From Thermanaerothrix sp034436175 (GTDB taxonomy: Bacteria > Chloroflexota > Anaerolineae > Anaerolineales > Anaerolineaceae), in contig CAYRUO010000001.1 of NCBI GenBank assembly GCA_964427505.1, positions 1-64,000 of the forward strand: DNA of 64,000 nucleotides, read 5' to 3'. Every line of letters begins with the position of its first letter. The stretch's first letter is position 1. The translations under genes were made by a program, and so were the position numbers. The notes beneath the pieces are model-generated. The model was not told where the DNA came from and searched no databases. It worked only from the letters and a program-made list of their open reading frames with translations. Positions 7,895 to 16,189 of the stretch are shown here, piece by piece.

Positions 7895-9199
7895 ATGCGT
7901 AATTCGGGTCGTTTTCTCATGTTGATGGTGCTGGTTGCCCTGGTGCTGGCACTGACCGGCTGTGGGGGGCAGGCCGCGACCGGGCCGAAAGTGGTGAAGG
8001 TTCTGGCGATGCAGCAGGCCGGCCCGACCCCGGAAGAAATGAACGCGATTGTGGCCGAGTTTAACCAAAAGAACCCCAATATCAAGGTTGAGATCGAATA
8101 TGTGTCCTACGATGCATTGCATGACAAAATCGTCACGGCCATGGCCACAACGCCACCCTCATATGATGTCATCCTGGTGGATGATATCTGGTACGCCGAA
8201 TTTGCCAAGGCGGGTTACCTGTGGGATGTGACCGATAAGATTGACGCCCAAACCAAAGAGAAGGTGTTCGCCGCGGCTTGGGATATTACTACGGTCAATG
8301 GGCGTATCTATGGCATGCCCTGGTTGTTGGATGCGAAGTATTTCTATTACAACGAGAAGATCCTCAAAGAAGCCGGTTTTGATCATCCGCCGGCCACCTG
8401 GGAAGAACTGGTTGAGCAGGCGCGTGTGATCAAGGAAAAGGGCCTGGTCGAGTACCCCATTGCCTGGTCATGGGCGCAAGCCGAGGCCGCCATTTGTGAT
8501 TTCGTGGCACTGCTTTACGGCAACGGTGGGCGCTTTGTGGATGAACAGGGCAAACCGGCCTTCAACGATGAGAAGGGCGTTCAGGTCTTGGAGTGGATGG
8601 TCAAGACCATTGATGAGGGTATCTCCAACCCGGCTTCGGTATCCTATGTGGAAGAGGATGTGCGCAATGTCTTCTCCCAGGGTAAGGCGGCTTTTGCCCT
8701 CAACTGGCTCTACATGTACGATCTGGCGGCGTTGAACGAACAGGAATCGCAGGTGGTCGGCCAGGTCAAGATGAGCCTGGTGCCGGTGTTCGAATCCATG
8801 GCCAAGCAGGGGTTGAAGAGTTCCACCATCAATGGCTCGATGGGCTTCTCGGTGGTGGATAAGTCGCCCAACCGCGAAGCGGCCTGGGAGTATGTCAAAT
8901 ACCTGACCAGCGAGGATGTGCAGAAGCGCTATGCCGCTCACCTGCTGCCGATTTGGAGTGCCAACTACGAGGGTGAGGCGTTGGAGGCCCTGAAAGCGCT
9001 CAACCCGGCTACCCCGGTGACCGTGCCGATGTTCAAAGAGCAGTTCCCGTACGCGCATGTCCGTCCCAAGGTGCCGTATTACCTGGAAGGCTCCAAAGCC
9101 CTTCAACTGGCGCTCCAGGAAGCCCTGACCAAGCAGAAGACCGCGGCGCAGGCGCTCAATGATGCCGCCGCCAAGTGGGTCGAATTACAGTCCAAGTAA
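7895..9199 (+). CDS. Extracellular sugar-binding lipoprotein (ABC family 1)
   Basis: The 434-residue protein has a lipoprotein signal (VALVLALTGCGG, lipid-linked Cys at ~23) and the layout of family 1 solute-binding proteins: EFNQKNPNIKVEIEYVSYD, PPSYDVILVDDIWYAEFAKAG, GMPWLLDAKYFYYNEKILKEAG and INGSMGFSVVDKSPNREAAW. It catches a sugar outside the cell for the two permeases downstream. GGAGGTG lies eight bases before ATG 7895. A stable hairpin follows the gene. No ATPase is encoded in this cluster, so a shared MsmX/MalK-type ATPase from elsewhere is probably used. Confidence 0.88.
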   Translation: MRNSGRFLMLMVLVALVLALTGCGGQAATGPKVVKVLAMQQAGPTPEEMNAIVAEFNQKNPNIKVEIEYVSYDALHDKIVTAMATTPPSYDVILVDDIWYAEFAKAGYLWDVTDKIDAQTKEKVFAAAWDITTVNGRIYGMPWLLDAKYFYYNEKILKEAGFDHPPATWEELVEQARVIKEKGLVEYPIAWSWAQAEAAICDFVALLYGNGGRFVDEQGKPAFNDEKGVQVLEWMVKTIDEGISNPASVSYVEEDVRNVFSQGKAAFALNWLYMYDLAALNEQESQVVGQVKMSLVPVFESMAKQGLKSSTINGSMGFSVVDKSPNREAAWEYVKYLTSEDVQKRYAAHLLPIWSANYEGEALEALKALNPATPVTVPMFKEQFPYAHVRPKVPYYLEGSKALQLALQEALTKQKTAAQALNDAAAKWVELQSK

Positions 9200-9220
9200 A
9201 TTTATCCGATAAATTCTAAA

Positions 9221-9247
9221 CTGGCAGGGGGTGTCACCCCCTGCCAG
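9221..9247 (+). terminator. Intra-operon hairpin between binding protein and permease genes
   Basis: A perfect 11-bp GC-rich stem (9221-9231 with 9237-9247) and 5-nt loop lies 21 bases after the binding-protein stop and is followed only by ATTTATA. It may end part of the transcripts or protect the upstream mRNA, giving more binding protein than permease. Confidence 0.6.
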
Positions 9248-9270
9248 ATTTATAAGGTGGTGAAGCGTTC

Positions 9271-10191
9271 ATGGCCCAGGCAACCTTGCGTCCGCCTAAG
9301 ACCTATTCGCTCTTACAGTATGAGATCCGCGAGGGGATTTTATTCCTCTTGCCGGCGATGGTGCTCATCTTTGGAATCACGTTATTTCCCATTCTGTTCA
9401 CCTTTGTCCTGAGTTTCACCGATACCCCGCTTTCAAATCCATCCCCTCAGAATTTCGTTGGCTTAAGTAATTACCTGGCGTTTCTGCGCAGTGCCCAATT
9501 TTGGCAAGCCATCTGGCGCACGGTGTACTTCACCGTGGTCTCGGTGGGGGTGGAGTTGCTGTTGGGGTTGGGAATCGCGTTGCTCATCCACGCCCGTCCA
9601 CCGGGCTGGGCGTTTTTGCGTACCAGCCTGATTATCCCCTGGGCTGTGCCCACGATTGTCAACGGGGCATTGTGGCGTTGGATATATAACGCCGATTACG
9701 GTGCGTTGAACGGCTTGTTATACAGCCTGGGGGTAATCGAAAAGTACCGTCCTTGGCTGACCGAACCGATGCAGGCGTTGAATCTGGTCATCGTTGCCGA
9801 TATCTGGCACAGCGTGCCTTTCATTGCCTTGATTTTACAGGCCGCTTTGGCTACTTTACCCCTGGAACTGGATGAGGCCGCAGCGGTAGATGGGGCGAAT
9901 GCCTGGCAGCGTTTCTGGTTCATCCGACTGCCTCTGCTCCGCCCGGCCATCCTGGTAGCGTTGGTGATCCGCACGGTCGAGGCATTTCGCGTCTTTGACA
10001 TTATCTACGTGATTACGCAAGGCGGCCCGGCATTCGGCACGGTGACGATCTCTTATCTGACCTATTTGGAATCCTTTTCTTATGGTCACTTGGGTAGTGG
10101 TGCGGCATTGTCCTTCCTAATTACCCTCTTTACCTTGGTCATGGCGCTGGCGTACATTCGGTTGCTCTACCGCCCGGAGGTGCAGGGATGA
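9271..10191 (+). CDS. ABC sugar transporter permease, MalF/UgpA type
   Basis: The 306-residue membrane protein has six predicted helices and the inner-membrane-component EAA loop (ELDEAAAVDGANAWQRFWFI, then LPLLRPAIL) that docks on the ATPase. It follows the binding-protein gene after a stem-loop and overlaps the next permease gene by four bases (ATGA, 10188-10191). AAGGTGG lies 11 bases before ATG 9271. It forms one half of the transmembrane channel of the importer. Confidence 0.88.
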   Translation: MAQATLRPPKTYSLLQYEIREGILFLLPAMVLIFGITLFPILFTFVLSFTDTPLSNPSPQNFVGLSNYLAFLRSAQFWQAIWRTVYFTVVSVGVELLLGLGIALLIHARPPGWAFLRTSLIIPWAVPTIVNGALWRWIYNADYGALNGLLYSLGVIEKYRPWLTEPMQALNLVIVADIWHSVPFIALILQAALATLPLELDEAAAVDGANAWQRFWFIRLPLLRPAILVALVIRTVEAFRVFDIIYVITQGGPAFGTVTISYLTYLESFSYGHLGSGAALSFLITLFTLVMALAYIRLLYRPEVQG

Positions 10192-11048
10192 AGCACTGGC
10201 GACGTGCAGTATCAACGGCGATCCTATTGGGATTGATGGCGCTGGTTTTGCTGTTCATCTATGCACCCATTGCCTGGCTGGTGCTTTCCTCAATATCCAC
10301 GCGGGCAGAACTGCTCGCCGTGCCGCCGCACTGGATTCCTGAACACCCTACACTTAAGAACTATCGCGACATTCTGATCCCGGGCACCGCCGTCTCAGAA
10401 GTAGCACGAACATTCAGCATCACCTTGCGTAATTCGTTCATCGTAGCCGGCTCGACCACGCTGATCTGCTTGGTGACGGGTTCGCTGGCCGGCTACGCCT
10501 TGGCGCGGTTGCGCTTGCCGTTTCGCAATGCTCTGTTTATGAGCATCTTGGGGGTGCGTATGGTGCCCGAGATTTCGCTGGTGGTGCCGTTGTATATCAT
10601 CGCCGCGCGTTTGGCTCTGCTCAATAAGCCGATTATCCTGATCATCACCTATCTTTCCTTTGCGCTTCCCTTTGCCATCTGGATGTTGAGCACCTTTTTC
10701 GAGAGCGTGCCGCGGGAATTGGAAGATGCGGCTTTGATTGACGGCAGTTCCCGCCTGGGCACGCTGTTTCGGGTGGTCTTGCCGGTGGCGGCGCCGGGCA
10801 TTGTTTCCACCGCGTTGTTCACGTTCCTGTTGGCGTGGGATGAATTTTTCTTTGCCTTGATTTTTACCAGCACCATCGCGGCGAAAACGGTGCCGGTAGC
10901 CATTGCCGAGTTTACCGGGCGCTATGCCGTAGATATCACGGCGATGATGACCGGTGGTGTGCTGGCGGCGCTACCGCCGGTGCTGTTGGCGCTGATCTTC
11001 CAGCGTTACATCGTCAGTGGACTCTCTGCAGGAGCGGTTAAGGGATGA
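10188..11048 (+). CDS. ABC sugar transporter permease, MalG/UgpE type
   Basis: The 286-residue partner permease has about six membrane helices, an N-terminal anchor (AILLGLMALVLLFIYAPIAWL), and the EAA loop PRELEDAALIDGSSRLGTLF followed by RVVLPVAAPGIV. Together with the upstream permease it makes the heterodimeric channel. Start and stop both overlap neighbours by four bases (10188-10191 and 11045-11048), so the two permeases and the kinase are translationally coupled. Confidence 0.88.
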   Translation: MKHWRRAVSTAILLGLMALVLLFIYAPIAWLVLSSISTRAELLAVPPHWIPEHPTLKNYRDILIPGTAVSEVARTFSITLRNSFIVAGSTTLICLVTGSLAGYALARLRLPFRNALFMSILGVRMVPEISLVVPLYIIAARLALLNKPIILIITYLSFALPFAIWMLSTFFESVPRELEDAALIDGSSRLGTLFRVVLPVAAPGIVSTALFTFLLAWDEFFFALIFTSTIAAKTVPVAIAEFTGRYAVDITAMMTGGVLAALPPVLLALIFQRYIVSGLSAGAVKG

Positions 11049-12010
11049 AAGCCGAGGTGCTCATTGGTATTGATTTGGGGGGCACGAATGTGCGGGTGGG
11101 CGCTGTTAGCCCGCGAGGCGACGTTTTAGCCTGGGCCGAAGCACCGATCGAAGCCGCACGCGGGCCACAGGTTGGATTGGCGCGGATCAGTGCTTTGATC
11201 GAGCAAGTTCTGGGCGCGGTGGGGGGTGCCTCGCCTCTGGCGATTGGGATGGGGGCCACCGGGCCGATAGATCGCCAACGCGGCAGCATTCAAAATCCTT
11301 ACACCCTGCCTACTTGGGAAGATGTGCCGGTCGTCCAGCCATTGCAGGAACGATTTGGGGTGCCGGTGGCTTTGGAGAACGATGCCGATGCGGCGGCTCT
11401 GGGTGAGGCCTGGGTGGGGGCAGGGCGAGACTATGAGCGCGTGCTCATGGTGACCGTAGGAACAGGGATCGGGACGGCGTTTGTGTTTCGAGGCGAGATT
11501 TACCGTGGGGTGGAAGGGGCTCATCCTGAGGCCGGGCATGTGGTGGTGGATCCAAAAGGGCCGTTATGTTATTGCGGCGCGCACGGTTGTTGGGAAAGCC
11601 TGGCTTCCGGACCGGCGATTGCACGCCGTGCGCAGTCTTTAGCCCAAGGCACATCTACCTTGATGATGGAACTGGTACAGGGCAACCTGGAAGCCATAGA
11701 CGCGCGGGTGGTGGTGACTGCGGCTCAGGCCGGTGATGCTCTGGCACGGCAGGTCATTGAAGAAACGGCCTTTTATCTGGCGTTGGGTATGGTCAATCTT
11801 ATGATCGCTTATCTGCCGGATGTGGTGATTCTAGGCGGTGGGGTGATGCGGGCGTATCCGGTCTTTGCGCCTTATCTTCATCAGGTCATTCAACAGCATA
11901 GCGTCGTCGCTCCCTTGCAATCGGTGCGATTAGAGCCGGCGCGCCTGGGTGGGCAAGCCGGCGTTGTGGGAGCGGCCTACGCGGCTTCGAAACTGATTGT
12001 GGAGGGATAA
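11045..12010 (+). CDS. ROK-family sugar kinase
   Basis: The 321-residue protein has the N-terminal phosphate loop IGIDLGGTNVRVGAV, substrate-side motif LENDADAAALGEAW, the second ATP motif TVGTGIGTAFVF, and the ROK zinc-binding signature GHVVVDPKGPLCYCGAHGCW with three cysteines and a histidine. ROK kinases phosphorylate glucose, N-acetylglucosamine, N-acetylmannosamine or fructose. It has no DNA-binding helix, so it is the enzyme rather than a repressor. Coupling to permease upstream and the SIS enzyme downstream suggests it phosphorylates the imported sugar, possibly an amino sugar. The exact substrate cannot be read from sequence. Confidence 0.88.
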   Translation: MKAEVLIGIDLGGTNVRVGAVSPRGDVLAWAEAPIEAARGPQVGLARISALIEQVLGAVGGASPLAIGMGATGPIDRQRGSIQNPYTLPTWEDVPVVQPLQERFGVPVALENDADAAALGEAWVGAGRDYERVLMVTVGTGIGTAFVFRGEIYRGVEGAHPEAGHVVVDPKGPLCYCGAHGCWESLASGPAIARRAQSLAQGTSTLMMELVQGNLEAIDARVVVTAAQAGDALARQVIEETAFYLALGMVNLMIAYLPDVVILGGGVMRAYPVFAPYLHQVIQQHSVVAPLQSVRLEPARLGGQAGVVGAAYAASKLIVEG

Positions 12011-12017
12011 TCTCAAA

Positions 12018-13055
12018 ATGACGGTGCCTTATGTGAAGGATATCCTATCCCAGGCCGAAGGACTGAAGGATGCGTTGGAAAATTTTGACCCTCAGCCACT
12101 AGATGTGGTTCGCCGGGTGATCACCGCGGAGGAATGTGATCGCATTATCCTGACTGGCATGGGCGCCTCATATTACGGAGCTTATCCGGCCTGGTTGCGA
12201 TTATGTGGGCTGAATCTCCCGGTGGTATTGTGGGATACGGCAGAATTGCTTCACTATGCCTTCAACCAAGTGAACTCACGCACCCTGTTGTGGGTGATTT
12301 CCCAATCGGGAGAGAGTGCGGAGATTCATCGCTTGCTGGAACGCCTGACATCGAGGCGTCCTAAACTGCTGGTCGGGGTCACCAATAACCCGTCCAGCAC
12401 TTTGGCACGGGCGGCAGATGTAATCCTGCCGTTGCACGCGGGCGCCGAACACACCGTTTCGACCCGCACGTATATCAATACCGTTGCCGTGACCCTGCTC
12501 ACAACGGCGGTGCTGCTGAATGAGGATGTCTCTACGTGGAAAGAAACCCTGTGGCAGGGGCAGGCGGCTGTAGCGGATTACCTTAAGGATTGGTCCCAGC
12601 ATCTGGATGTAATCCGCGAGGTCGCAGAACGGTTGAGCCGTCTCTTTCTTCTGGGGCGGGGGGCATCTGTTGCCAGCGCTCAGGAAGGGGCGTTGGTGCT
12701 CAAGGAAGCGGCGAAATTCGCCGCCGAGGGGATGGGCGCGGCGCAGTTCCGTCACGGCCCGTTGGAGATTGTTGAACCGGGCATTGCGGTGTGGCTTTTC
12801 GGCGGCGCGCAGACGACGGTCGAACTCAACCGCATGCTGGGGCTGGAGATCAAGCAGTACGGCGGCGATGTCGCATGGGTTAGCCCACAACCAGTGGAGG
12901 GATTAACCTGGGTGCCCCTACCCTCGGTGCCAGAACTTGCGCTACCGCTGGTTGAAATTTTGCCGGTTCAAGCCCTTTCGGTCGTTCTCGCCGAAGCCGG
13001 CGGGCGCGAGCCGGGTCAGTTTAGGTATATCGGCAAAGTGACCACGCGCGAGTGA
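12018..13055 (+). CDS. SIS-domain sugar-phosphate isomerase/deaminase (GlmS-isomerase/NagB-II-like)
   Basis: The 345-residue protein has two SIS domains like the isomerase half of GlmS: ILTGMGASYYGAYPAWL, then LWVISQSGESAEIHRLLERL, and in the second domain LFLLGRGASVASAQEGALVL with AAQFRHGPLEIVEPG. It lacks the glutaminase domain, which fits NagB-II or AgaS-type enzymes that deaminate or isomerise amino-sugar phosphates. ATG 12018 is chosen because GGAGGGA lies just upstream, inside the kinase stop region; an upstream TTG at 11997 is unlikely. It closes the transport operon and would feed the sugar into glycolysis. Confidence 0.82.
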   Translation: MTVPYVKDILSQAEGLKDALENFDPQPLDVVRRVITAEECDRIILTGMGASYYGAYPAWLRLCGLNLPVVLWDTAELLHYAFNQVNSRTLLWVISQSGESAEIHRLLERLTSRRPKLLVGVTNNPSSTLARAADVILPLHAGAEHTVSTRTYINTVAVTLLTTAVLLNEDVSTWKETLWQGQAAVADYLKDWSQHLDVIREVAERLSRLFLLGRGASVASAQEGALVLKEAAKFAAEGMGAAQFRHGPLEIVEPGIAVWLFGGAQTTVELNRMLGLEIKQYGGDVAWVSPQPVEGLTWVPLPSVPELALPLVEILPVQALSVVLAEAGGREPGQFRYIGKVTTRE

Positions 13056-13060
13056 AGTGG

Positions 13061-13489
13061 TTAAAGAGTGTAGCGGTATAAATTGGTCTCGCGGCGCACG
13101 AAACCGATTTTTTGGTAAAGGCGGTTGGCGGCTTCGCGCGAAGGGCGGGAGGTGAGATCTACGGTTTTGACCCCCAACCGTGCCGCGTGTTCGAGGGCGG
13201 CCCGTGTTAGTGCTTCCCCGATGCCGCGGCCCCGTGCCGCTTCATCCACCACCACGTCCTCGATCCAGGCGCGGCGCCCGGTGGGGATACGGAAGACCAC
13301 CAGGGTCAGGGTGCCGACAATTTGCCCGTCCTCATCACGGGCAAGGAAGAGAATGCTGGCATCCGAGTTGACCATCTCTTCGAGTTCCTGCCGCGTGGGG
13401 GGTAGGCTGGAACTGGAGAGTTGGGGAATCAGACGGGCGAAGGCTTCAACCATGTCATCGGTTACAGCACGGGCGATTTCGATCTGCAT
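13061..13489 (-). CDS. GNAT-family N-acetyltransferase
   Basis: The 142-residue protein is a single GNAT domain. The acetyl-CoA pyrophosphate loop is clear (VVDEAARGRGIGEALTRAAL, matching Q/RxxGxG/A), preceded by the beta-4 strand AWIEDVVVDE and followed by the LYQKIGF motif near the end. It transfers an acetyl group from acetyl-CoA to an unknown amine. GAGGACGAC precedes ATG 13489. It is convergent with the SIS gene (five bases between stops) and divergent from the his leader, so it stands alone. Confidence 0.82.
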   Translation of the reverse strand: MQIEIARAVTDDMVEAFARLIPQLSSSSLPPTRQELEEMVNSDASILFLARDEDGQIVGTLTLVVFRIPTGRRAWIEDVVVDEAARGRGIGEALTRAALEHAARLGVKTVDLTSRPSREAANRLYQKIGFVRRETNLYRYTL

Positions 13490-13541
13490 GTCGTCCTCAC
13501 AGGATGAGAGTCTTAGGCGCTGTGAATTTTACCCTAGAAAC

Positions 13542-13571
13542 TTGACGGTTGGAGGCTGCCCATGCTACACT
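13542..13571 (+). promoter_or_regulatory. Predicted promoter of the his leader-hisD unit
   Basis: TTGACG (13542-13547), 18-base spacer and TACACT (13566-13571) with an extended -10 TG at 13563-13564. Transcription would start about 13578, at or right beside the ATG of the leader peptide, implying a leaderless leader. Confidence 0.5.
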
Positions 13572-13577
13572 TGGGCC

Positions 13578-13661
13578 ATGCTCCTACGACATGCTTATAG
13601 CCATCATCATTATCATGTTTTATCTCCCTGGCCGGAGCGGGTGGCACTGTCCCTTTCCTGA
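13578..13661 (+). CDS. hisL: Histidine leader peptide (attenuation control of hisD)
   Basis: The 27-codon ORF begins MLLRHAYSHHHYHVL, with five His codons (13590, 13602, 13605, 13608, 13614), four of them in a five-codon block, and ends at TGA 13659-13661. It lies 75 bases before hisD and is followed directly by an intrinsic terminator. This is the classical attenuation layout: if charged His-tRNA is scarce, the ribosome stalls on the His block and the terminator is prevented. Segment 13637-13644 can pair with 13685-13695, which includes the terminator's left arm, so a competing antiterminator is available. No Shine-Dalgarno sits at the right distance, in line with a leaderless start. Confidence 0.8.
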   Translation: MLLRHAYSHHHYHVLSPWPERVALSLS

Positions 13662-13686
13662 ACGACCGCGATATTGACCGAGAACC

Positions 13687-13714
13687 AACCCCCGCAACCG
13701 GCGGGGGTTTTGTT
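13687..13714 (+). terminator. Attenuator terminator upstream of hisD
   Basis: A 9-bp stem (13687-13695 with 13701-13709), 5-nt loop AACCG, and a T-rich tail (TTTTGTTATTTT to 13719). It lies between the His-rich leader ORF and the hisD ribosome site, so readthrough is needed for hisD expression. Confidence 0.85.
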
Positions 13715-13736
13715 ATTTTACTTGGATGGAGGTGCT

Positions 13737-15077
13737 ATGAATCTAAACATATACGATCCCGAGACGGCGCGGAATACTCTGCTACGTCGCCAGCCCCCGG
13801 ATGTGCAGGACGTTCCTGCGGCAGTGCGTGAACGAATTCAGGCCCTCTTCGGAGAACCGCTGACGCCAGCCCAGGCAGTGGCGCGCATCCTGGCTGACGT
13901 GCGCATGGGTGGCGATGCGGCTTTGCGGCGCTGGAGCCAGCAACTCGATGGGTGGACGGCTTCGGATTTTCGTGTGCCTCCGACGGAACTGCAAACAGCA
14001 CTTGCTCGTCTTTCCCCTGATCTGCGGGAAGCGTTGCATATAGCGGCGGAACGGATTGAGGCGTTTCACCGCCGCCAACCCTTGACCTCATGGATCACTC
14101 AGGATTTGGGAGGCACGTTGGGGCAACTGGTGCGTCCCTTGCGACGGATTGGGATTTATGTACCGGGTGGATCGGCGCCCTTACCTTCTACAGTGTTGAT
14201 GAGCGCCATTCCGGCGCGGGTAGCCGGGGTACGTGAGATTGTGTTGGTTACCCCACCTCAGCGCGGGCGCGACCACCCGGCGGACGTTATTCTGGCGGCG
14301 GCGACGATTGCCGGTGTGAGCGAAGTGTATGTGCTGGGAGGCGCACAGGCGATTGCGGCACTGGCTTACGGCACCGAAAGCATCCCGCGGGTGGATAAGA
14401 TTGTCGGGCCGGGCAATCTTTTCGTCACGCTGGCCAAACAGCAGGTCTTTGGCGTCGTAGGGATTGATGGTTTGGCGGGCCCAACCGAAACGGTGGTGAT
14501 CGCCGATGATACCGCCAATCCCGAATGGGTGGCAGCGGACTTATTGGCTCAAGCCGAGCACGATGTGTTGGCCGCGGCGATTTTACTGACCCCCAGCGAG
14601 ACCCTGGCACGCCGGGTACAGCAGGAAGTGGCGCGCCAAGCGGCACAATTACCTCGGCAGGATATCCTGGCGCTTTCTCTGGTCGGGCGTTCCGGTATTG
14701 TGCTAACCCGTGACTTGGAGGAAGCGGTCGCGCTTTCTAATGCGTATGCCCCCGAGCACTTGAATCTGGTGGTGACTGATCCTTGGCGCTGGGTGGAGAA
14801 AATCGAGGCGGCGGGGGGGATTTTCGTGGGCGAACATTCGTATGAGGTTTTGGGCGATTATGCCGCTGGCCCCAGCCATGTCATGCCAACCGGCGGATCA
14901 GCCCGCTTTGCCTCACCGCTGAACGTGTGGGATTTTGTGCGCCTGATCAGCCTGGTAGCCTTAGACCCACGTACTGCCACAGAGGTAGGGCGTGTTTCGG
15001 CTCAATTGGCGCGCGCCGAAGGGCTAGAAGCCCATGCCCATGCCGCCGATCTGCGTCTCAGAACGACCGATCCTTGA
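13737..15077 (+). CDS. hisD: Histidinol dehydrogenase
   Basis: The 446-residue enzyme oxidises L-histidinol to L-histidine in two NAD+-dependent steps, the last of histidine synthesis. Conserved segments are all present: GIYVPGGSAPLPSTVLMSAI, VDKIVGPGNLFVTLAKQQVF, GPTETVVIADD, DLLAQAEHD (zinc/catalytic His), YAPEHLNL and the C-terminal GPSHVMPTGGSARFASPL. GGAGGTG sits just before ATG 13737. An in-frame start at 13674 would lie inside the attenuator and is rejected. It is the only his gene in the window and is followed by a strong terminator, so it is a single-gene unit controlled by the upstream leader peptide. Confidence 0.95.
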   Translation: MNLNIYDPETARNTLLRRQPPDVQDVPAAVRERIQALFGEPLTPAQAVARILADVRMGGDAALRRWSQQLDGWTASDFRVPPTELQTALARLSPDLREALHIAAERIEAFHRRQPLTSWITQDLGGTLGQLVRPLRRIGIYVPGGSAPLPSTVLMSAIPARVAGVREIVLVTPPQRGRDHPADVILAAATIAGVSEVYVLGGAQAIAALAYGTESIPRVDKIVGPGNLFVTLAKQQVFGVVGIDGLAGPTETVVIADDTANPEWVAADLLAQAEHDVLAAAILLTPSETLARRVQQEVARQAAQLPRQDILALSLVGRSGIVLTRDLEEAVALSNAYAPEHLNLVVTDPWRWVEKIEAAGGIFVGEHSYEVLGDYAAGPSHVMPTGGSARFASPLNVWDFVRLISLVALDPRTATEVGRVSAQLARAEGLEAHAHAADLRLRTTDP

Positions 15078-15096
15078 GCAAACGAGTGAAAAGAAT

Positions 15097-15126
15097 CCCC
15101 CGCCGATGTAATGCGGTGGGGGTTTT
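15097..15126 (+). terminator. Terminator of hisD
   Basis: A 9-bp stem (15097-15105 with 15114-15122, one G-T wobble), 8-nt loop and TTTT (15123-15126) directly after hisD. Confidence 0.8.
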
Positions 15127-15142
15127 CTGATACCTTGGTTGT

Positions 15143-16102
15143 TCAGTACCAAATGCGGTACCAGGTTTGGGTTTCAGTTTCCTGCCCCAACACCTGGACT
15201 TTCACCTTCAAGGTGATCACGGTTTGTGGTTCAAAACGCCCGGCGAAGAACGTCAGTTGCGTGATGCCGTCGGCATTGGTCTCGGTGGCGCGGTAGGTCA
15301 GCCGCAGCCCCTCAGGCCCAATTAAGGTTACCGACACACTGGCGTTAGAAATGGGACGGTTATACTGATCGCGCGCGATGACATAGAGCGTTTGTTGGCT
15401 CCCAGAAGGGATCAGGGCTTGGGCAACAAACGCCTGGGCGTGCGGGATCACTTGGGCGATGATGGCGCTAGGTGGAAGTTCGGGACGGGTGAGTTCAGGA
15501 TCACGGACAATGAGATCAAAATGACGTTTGCCTAAATCGGTGAGGACAACGCGCTCGCCGGGTGGATTTTCGGGCCACCATTCAAAGCGGGCGCGTTCAA
15601 AGTACTGCACGTAGCGTCGCTCGGCGATTTCCAGATCGGAGATGGGCAGACCGAAATTCGTCAGGCCGTCATGAGCCTCGTAGAATTGGCGAAAGGCGTA
15701 ACAAACGGATTTTCCGTTTTCGAAGCGGCGGCAAGCCAGAGGATCGGTAGGTACGGGCGCCAGGGGACCCGGGCCGGCATAAAGCAAACTACCCAGGTTG
15801 GCGACTACAACCCGTTCAACCCCGTTTGGCTCGACAATCAGGTCAAAGCGGGCGCGTTGGAAATACTGCACCGTGCTCCAACCGTGTTCGGTGAGCATCT
15901 GGAATTCGCCTGTGATTGGGTATCCATACAGACGCAGGGGATCGGCGACGCTGCGATATTGCGCCAGGAACGCTCCCCGCACCATATGCCCGTTGAGATA
16001 CTCGAATTCAGGCGTAGGGGTTTGGGCGTACCCGCTGCTGGGAAGGATGACCAAGCAGAGCAACAAGATTAAAACGGCGGCGTAGCGTGAGACTCCCCGC
16101 AT
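15143..16102 (-). CDS. Secreted protein with two QYFERARFE-type repeats and an Ig-like domain
   Basis: The 319-residue protein has a signal peptide (YAAVLILLLCLVILPSSGYA). Two repeats follow, one at ~32-105 and one at ~128-195, each with a segment like YGYPITGEF / NFGLPISDLE, then VQYFQRARFDLIVEP / VQYFERARFEWWPE and a closing LVNLG-like strand (VANLGSLLY, LTDLGKRHF). These LGFP-like repeats recur in exported proteins of Chloroflexi, often thought to bind the cell surface. The C-terminal part (~235-319; YVIARDQYNRPISNASVSV) is Ig-like. No catalytic residues are visible. It is convergent with hisD. Confidence 0.65.
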   Translation of the reverse strand: MRGVSRYAAVLILLLCLVILPSSGYAQTPTPEFEYLNGHMVRGAFLAQYRSVADPLRLYGYPITGEFQMLTEHGWSTVQYFQRARFDLIVEPNGVERVVVANLGSLLYAGPGPLAPVPTDPLACRRFENGKSVCYAFRQFYEAHDGLTNFGLPISDLEIAERRYVQYFERARFEWWPENPPGERVVLTDLGKRHFDLIVRDPELTRPELPPSAIIAQVIPHAQAFVAQALIPSGSQQTLYVIARDQYNRPISNASVSVTLIGPEGLRLTYRATETNADGITQLTFFAGRFEPQTVITLKVKVQVLGQETETQTWYRIWY

Positions 16103-16189
16103 ACTTTCATTATAGCGAATTAAACCGCGAGTGCAATGCCTAGACGGGAGTTTTTTACGCCATTTTTATCGCTTTTTCACGTTATAGGC

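Noticed and set aside
13562..13600. 12-codon ORF MLHLGHAPTTCL with GGAGG seven bases upstream, an alternative his leader
   Set aside because: It has only two His codons, would overlap the -10 box if the predicted promoter is right, and is out of frame with the His-rich ORF that precedes the terminator.
13674..13736. Upstream in-frame start for hisD
   Set aside because: It would translate through the attenuator stem and lacks a ribosome site; ATG 13737 has GGAGGTG.
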